Source: Acorus gramineus (taxonomy: Eukaryota; Streptophyta; Magnoliopsida; Acorales; Acoraceae). Taken from it: a DNA stretch of 64,000 nucleotides. Where the stretch lies: positions 124,001 through 188,000 of the forward strand of contig JAUJYN010000068.1 in NCBI GenBank assembly GCA_030737835.1, in the 5' to 3' direction. Made by a program: the position numbers and the translations under genes. Under the pieces are notes generated by a model that worked only from the letters and a program-made list of their open reading frames with translations, was not told the DNA's origin and searched no databases. Each line of letters starts with the position of its first letter. Position 1 is the stretch's first letter. This document shows, in pieces, positions 60,545-64,000 of this stretch.

Positions 60545-60947
60545 ATAGACTTTTTCTGGAAAAAATCTCTAATACATGAACGAAAGAACAAATATGTCGA
60601 GCATGTTTGGTAACAAACCCCAAAAGCAGCTTTTAGCTTTTAGGGTCACATTAATTCAAATACATAATAATTTAAAAGCTAGAAAATAAAAGCTGTTACC
60701 AAACAGGTCAACTTAAATACATCATTATTACTAGATTTTATCTCTAAACTGTATTTTGAAATCTGTGTTTTATAAAGCAGCCATCATCATTACACCCTCA
60801 AATCATCATCATTACACCCTCAAAAGGTGTGCATAAAGCTACAAAAGCTAAAAACTGCTTTTCAAACTGTGTTTTCAAACGCTACCTCAGTGAGAGTTGA
60901 ATGAAGCACATATTAGATCGGTTAAATGTATATAAATGTTAGGGTTA
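60545..60947. other. AT-rich flank with a possible MITE
   Basis: Between the solo LTR and the next LTR. Inverted words TGTTTGGTAACA (about 60605) and TGTTACCAAACA (about 60695) flank AAAAGC-rich sequence. A second pair, GTTTGGTAAC and GTTTTCAAACGCTACC, could mark the ends of an element at about 60597-60890. No convincing TSD is found. A hAT-like or other small MITE is possible. Confidence 0.35.
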
Positions 60948-63900
60948 TGTCACGCCCCGGGCGTCCCCGAGACGCGACAAGTGTATATATAATATCAGAA
61001 TCTACACAGGAGGTCAATAATATACCATAAACAAGCAACTAGAATGACACACTGACAGCAAAGAGGCTGACATGATATATACACCAAATGCGGAAGCGAA
61101 AGACTGAATCTGTAATTAAAACATACTACAGACTCGATACACAATCATCTGTCCTGTGAGAGCCAATATATACAAAGACATCCAAATAAAATACAACCGC
61201 GTGCCCAAGCACGGAATATAATACATACAATAAAAAAAGGGGTGCTGATAGCCTCTGGCACTCGCGGGACGTAGCGCTACTCCGCTACTGATGAAATCCC
61301 TCGGGGAGCTCCTCCTTCAAGTCCGGCTCAGATAATACTGGAGAATAATAATTATGCGAGGGGTGAGCCACACGCTCAGTGAATAGCACAACCCATGCAT
61401 CACAGCGATATTAACCACAATCAGATATTATTCCACAATCTCATCACTAAAAGCCACAAAATGGCAACAACTCTACAAACCAGTGGGTCGCTCATCGCCA
61501 ACCCACTACACCCTCACCCTCACCCTTCAATGGGTGACATAGGATATTGGGACTAACTACACCAATCCAGCAAGTCGCTATCGCCAACCTACTACACCCT
61601 CACCCTCACTCCTCAACAGGAGTGACATAGGATATTGGGACTGACAATCATCCATAGACAAATCCAGCGGGTCGCTCATCGCCAACCCACTACACCCTCA
61701 CCCTCACCCTACAACGGGTGACATAGGATATTGGGACTGACTAGGCTGTTGGTCACCCTTGGTCCACCGATAGTCTCTCCTCCACTCCGTAGGCCGCTTG
61801 GCCTTCACCCACAACTTCAGCACAGTCCGTCACAAATATCGGGAGGCGCCTACTGATGGGAGCCCTCGGAAGGGACGGCCTTATCACGCTGGGGCAGTCT
61901 CTACACGGATCCAACGAAGGGAAACATAACAGCCTATCCATCGCATATGATCCACTCGGATCCGCTGAATTCCTTAACTAAAGAAAAGAAACCTTGGGAG
62001 GGCACCTTGAGGTCCCGATATAGGATACCCCGACAACCAAACAAGGAACACGGAGTACCCTAGCCCAGGTCTCAACGCTGACTTCGCAAGGCCCTTTAAT
62101 CCAGAGAAGGGAGACTCTACTGATGTCATGAATTCCTCAGAATTCCTCCAGGGCGCATAACCAAGATGCGGGGAACAGATAATACACTAACAAGGGGTGG
62201 AATATTAACGGGGAAAGAATCCTTGGGAGGGCAGCGTGAGGTCCCGATATAGGACATCCCGACAACCAAACAAGGAACACGGAGTACCCTAGCCCGGGTC
62301 TCACCGCTGTCCTCGCGAGGCCCCTCCCCTATAATATTCACTAAGACAGGCTAATAATCACATGCTCGCATTTTATTTAAATACATTAAACTAAATGGGA
62401 ACATGCATCGGTCGGGGCTTTCCTAGCATGGAAACATGATAACAGGGTGCATGGTTCTTATACGGGTCCTAAGGGTATAAGTCCCTAGCATACAATCTAG
62501 GGTGGCATGCATACTACAGATTATCATGCTTACATAGTTTCCATATTAAACAGGTTAATATTTACTATGGTGCCCCAGGGGAGGACGGTACACGCCCAAG
62601 TGCATGTAACGCCTCCCTACTGGGTTGGATCGTCCCACTCACCGGAAGTCGGGTCGTCGCGCGACCGTCCGTCAAGATCTGCAAGACAGGGCAATCAATA
62701 CGGTGAGTAAAACACACAAATAAATCCACAAATACTCTAAAATACTCAACACTCGGACAAGCGTACATACGGCCTGTACGCACGCGAGCCCGAGCACCCG
62801 ACTCACTCCCGAACCCCCGGGCAACCGTACGCACGGCCACCCGACCCAGGCGCATAGATGCGCCCCAGCCCGCACGCCCAGACGCACGGCCGAGCCCCTG
62901 CCCGCGCCCGGACACGCCGCACGCTCGGGCGCACGCACGCGCACGCCCGCGCGCACCGCGCGTCCAGCCCCCGGGTGCACCCGCGCGCACCGCGCCTGCA
63001 CCCGCACGCACTGCGCCCCAGCGCAGCGCCCCGCACACATTCCCCGCTCGCACCGCCTGCTCGCCCTGCGCGCACAGCGCCCCCCACACGCGCACGCACG
63101 GATGCGCACGCACGCACACACCCCGGCACCATCGGCGCACTGCCGCGCGCCTACCCGCGCGCCCCGACGCACTGCCGCACGCACGCGCACGCTCGCGCGT
63201 GCCCGCGCGCACCGCGCGTCCAGCCCAGCGCGCCCCCGCGCGCACTGCACGCACGCCCCAGCACGCGCACGCACTGGCCCCCAGCACCGCGCCCAGGCGC
63301 ATGCCCAGGCGCCCTGCCCAGCACCAGGCGCAGTGCCCAGGTGCCCTGCCCAGCACCCAGGCACATGCCCAGGCGCCCTGCCCGCGCGCGCGCACGCTCG
63401 CGCGCACGCCCGCGCGCACCCGCGTGCACCCCCGCTGGCACCCCCGCTCGCGCCAGCACCCGCGCGCACCCGCGCACCTGTGCACTCGTGCGCACGCGCC
63501 CGACTGCGCCCGCCTGCGCGCGCGCACGCGCGCAGACCGCGCCCAGCTCGCGCCCAGCCCACTCCAAGCTCATTTTCACCCATCCCAACCCCTCACACAC
63601 TCCCTAACACACCTACCCAACATGCATGACCTCCCAACCAACCCCTCAAGCCAAGAAAACCAAGAAAAGGAGGGGAGGAGCTCACCTTGGGAGGGAAAAG
63701 AAAGGGGGAGGTTCGGGGCCCTTCGCGCACCGAAACGCCGCCACCCGGAACCACCACCACCACCACCACCACTCAGCCTCCTCAGCCTCCTCTTCAGCCC
63801 TCTATGGCAGCAAAACAGGGGGGGGGGAGATCATGCAAAGAGAGCTTGAGAGAAGGGAAGAAACAAGCAACAACAACACAACCCACCTCCACTTCCTCCT

Positions 63901-64000
63901 CCACCTTCTCCTCCTCTTTGAGGCCCTCCATCAAACACTTGGTGGGCAAGGAAAAGAGAGAAAGAGAGGGACCAGAAATGTTGTCGACAACATTGGGAGG
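60948..64000 (-). mobile_element. Chimeric B/A-type gypsy LTR, cut by the window end
   Basis: A minus-strand LTR starting TGTCACGCC at 60948 and running past the window. Its left part is A type (stem-loop near 61100-61140, three CCCTCA repeat units, the 120-bp module twice at about 61980-62100 and 62215-62335, the ATCTTGACGGACGG block near 62640-62690). Its right part is B type (AGCTCACCTTGGGAGGG near 63680, ACC trinucleotide tract near 63744-63772), the same hybrid as 52605-55676. The GC block at 62760-63560 is the longest in the window. Whether it is solo or part of a full element cannot be seen. Confidence 0.88.

Overview
The window is nuclear DNA of a land plant, almost certainly a flowering plant. 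It holds plant-type Ty1/copia and Ty3/gypsy long terminal repeat (LTR) retrotransposons primed by initiator tRNA-Met, a PIF/Harbinger-like MITE, TATA plus pyrimidine-patch promoters, and no intact host gene. I cannot name the species. No rRNA, tRNA, CRISPR array or conventional protein-coding gene is visible. Nearly every long open frame is either a retroelement fragment or an Arg/Ala/Pro-rich artefact of very GC-rich LTR DNA.

The window is mostly a nest of retroelements that can be unpacked base by base, because nearly every insertion keeps a perfect target-site duplication (TSD). (1) 1-18631: a plus-strand B-type LTR of about 3.5 kb, cut by the window start. It is interrupted by a full non-autonomous gypsy element (330-9659, TSD CCCCC) and two A-type solo LTRs (10845-13982, TSD TGTTT; 15430-18359, TSD TTTTA). 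(2) 18632-20025: AT-rich DNA, probably an old retroelement relic. (3) 20031-49193: one minus-strand copia element (TSD ACATT). It is split by a 1.26-kb MITE (21015-22273, TSD TAA) and by a 23.2-kb gypsy element (23033-46207, TSD CATTT). That gypsy element itself contains an A-type solo LTR (23962-27081, TSD TGGGA) and a sibling gypsy element on the opposite strand (31744-41853, TSD GCTCT). (4) 49199-51393: AT-rich intergenic DNA. (5) 51399-60539: a solo LTR (TSD CATAG) containing a solo LTR (51690-57872, TSD CTGTC) that contains a third solo LTR (52605-55676, TSD GGCTC). (6) 60545-60947: AT-rich flank with a possible MITE. (7) 60948 to the window end: the 3' part of another minus-strand LTR.

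The gypsy elements form one unusual superfamily. LTRs are about 2.9-3.7 kb, while internal regions are only about 2.7-2.8 kb and carry decayed fragments of gag (element 330-9659) or of RT, integrase and the pol C-terminus (elements 23033-46207 and 31744-41853). They must therefore have been mobilised by proteins supplied from elsewhere. Their LTRs end in TGTCACGCC / GGCGTGACA and contain a promoter near the 5' end, a CpG-dense alternating purine-pyrimidine block, tandem repeats, G-quadruplex-capable tracts and a conserved 3' stem-loop. In the copies checked they also keep splice-like signals around a 36- or 39-base block. LTR halves of two types (A and B) occur in four combinations (AA, BB, BA, AB), so the LTRs behave as exchangeable cassettes. 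The most interesting hypothesis here is a family of non-autonomous giant-LTR elements with a spliced LTR leader and modular LTR exchange.
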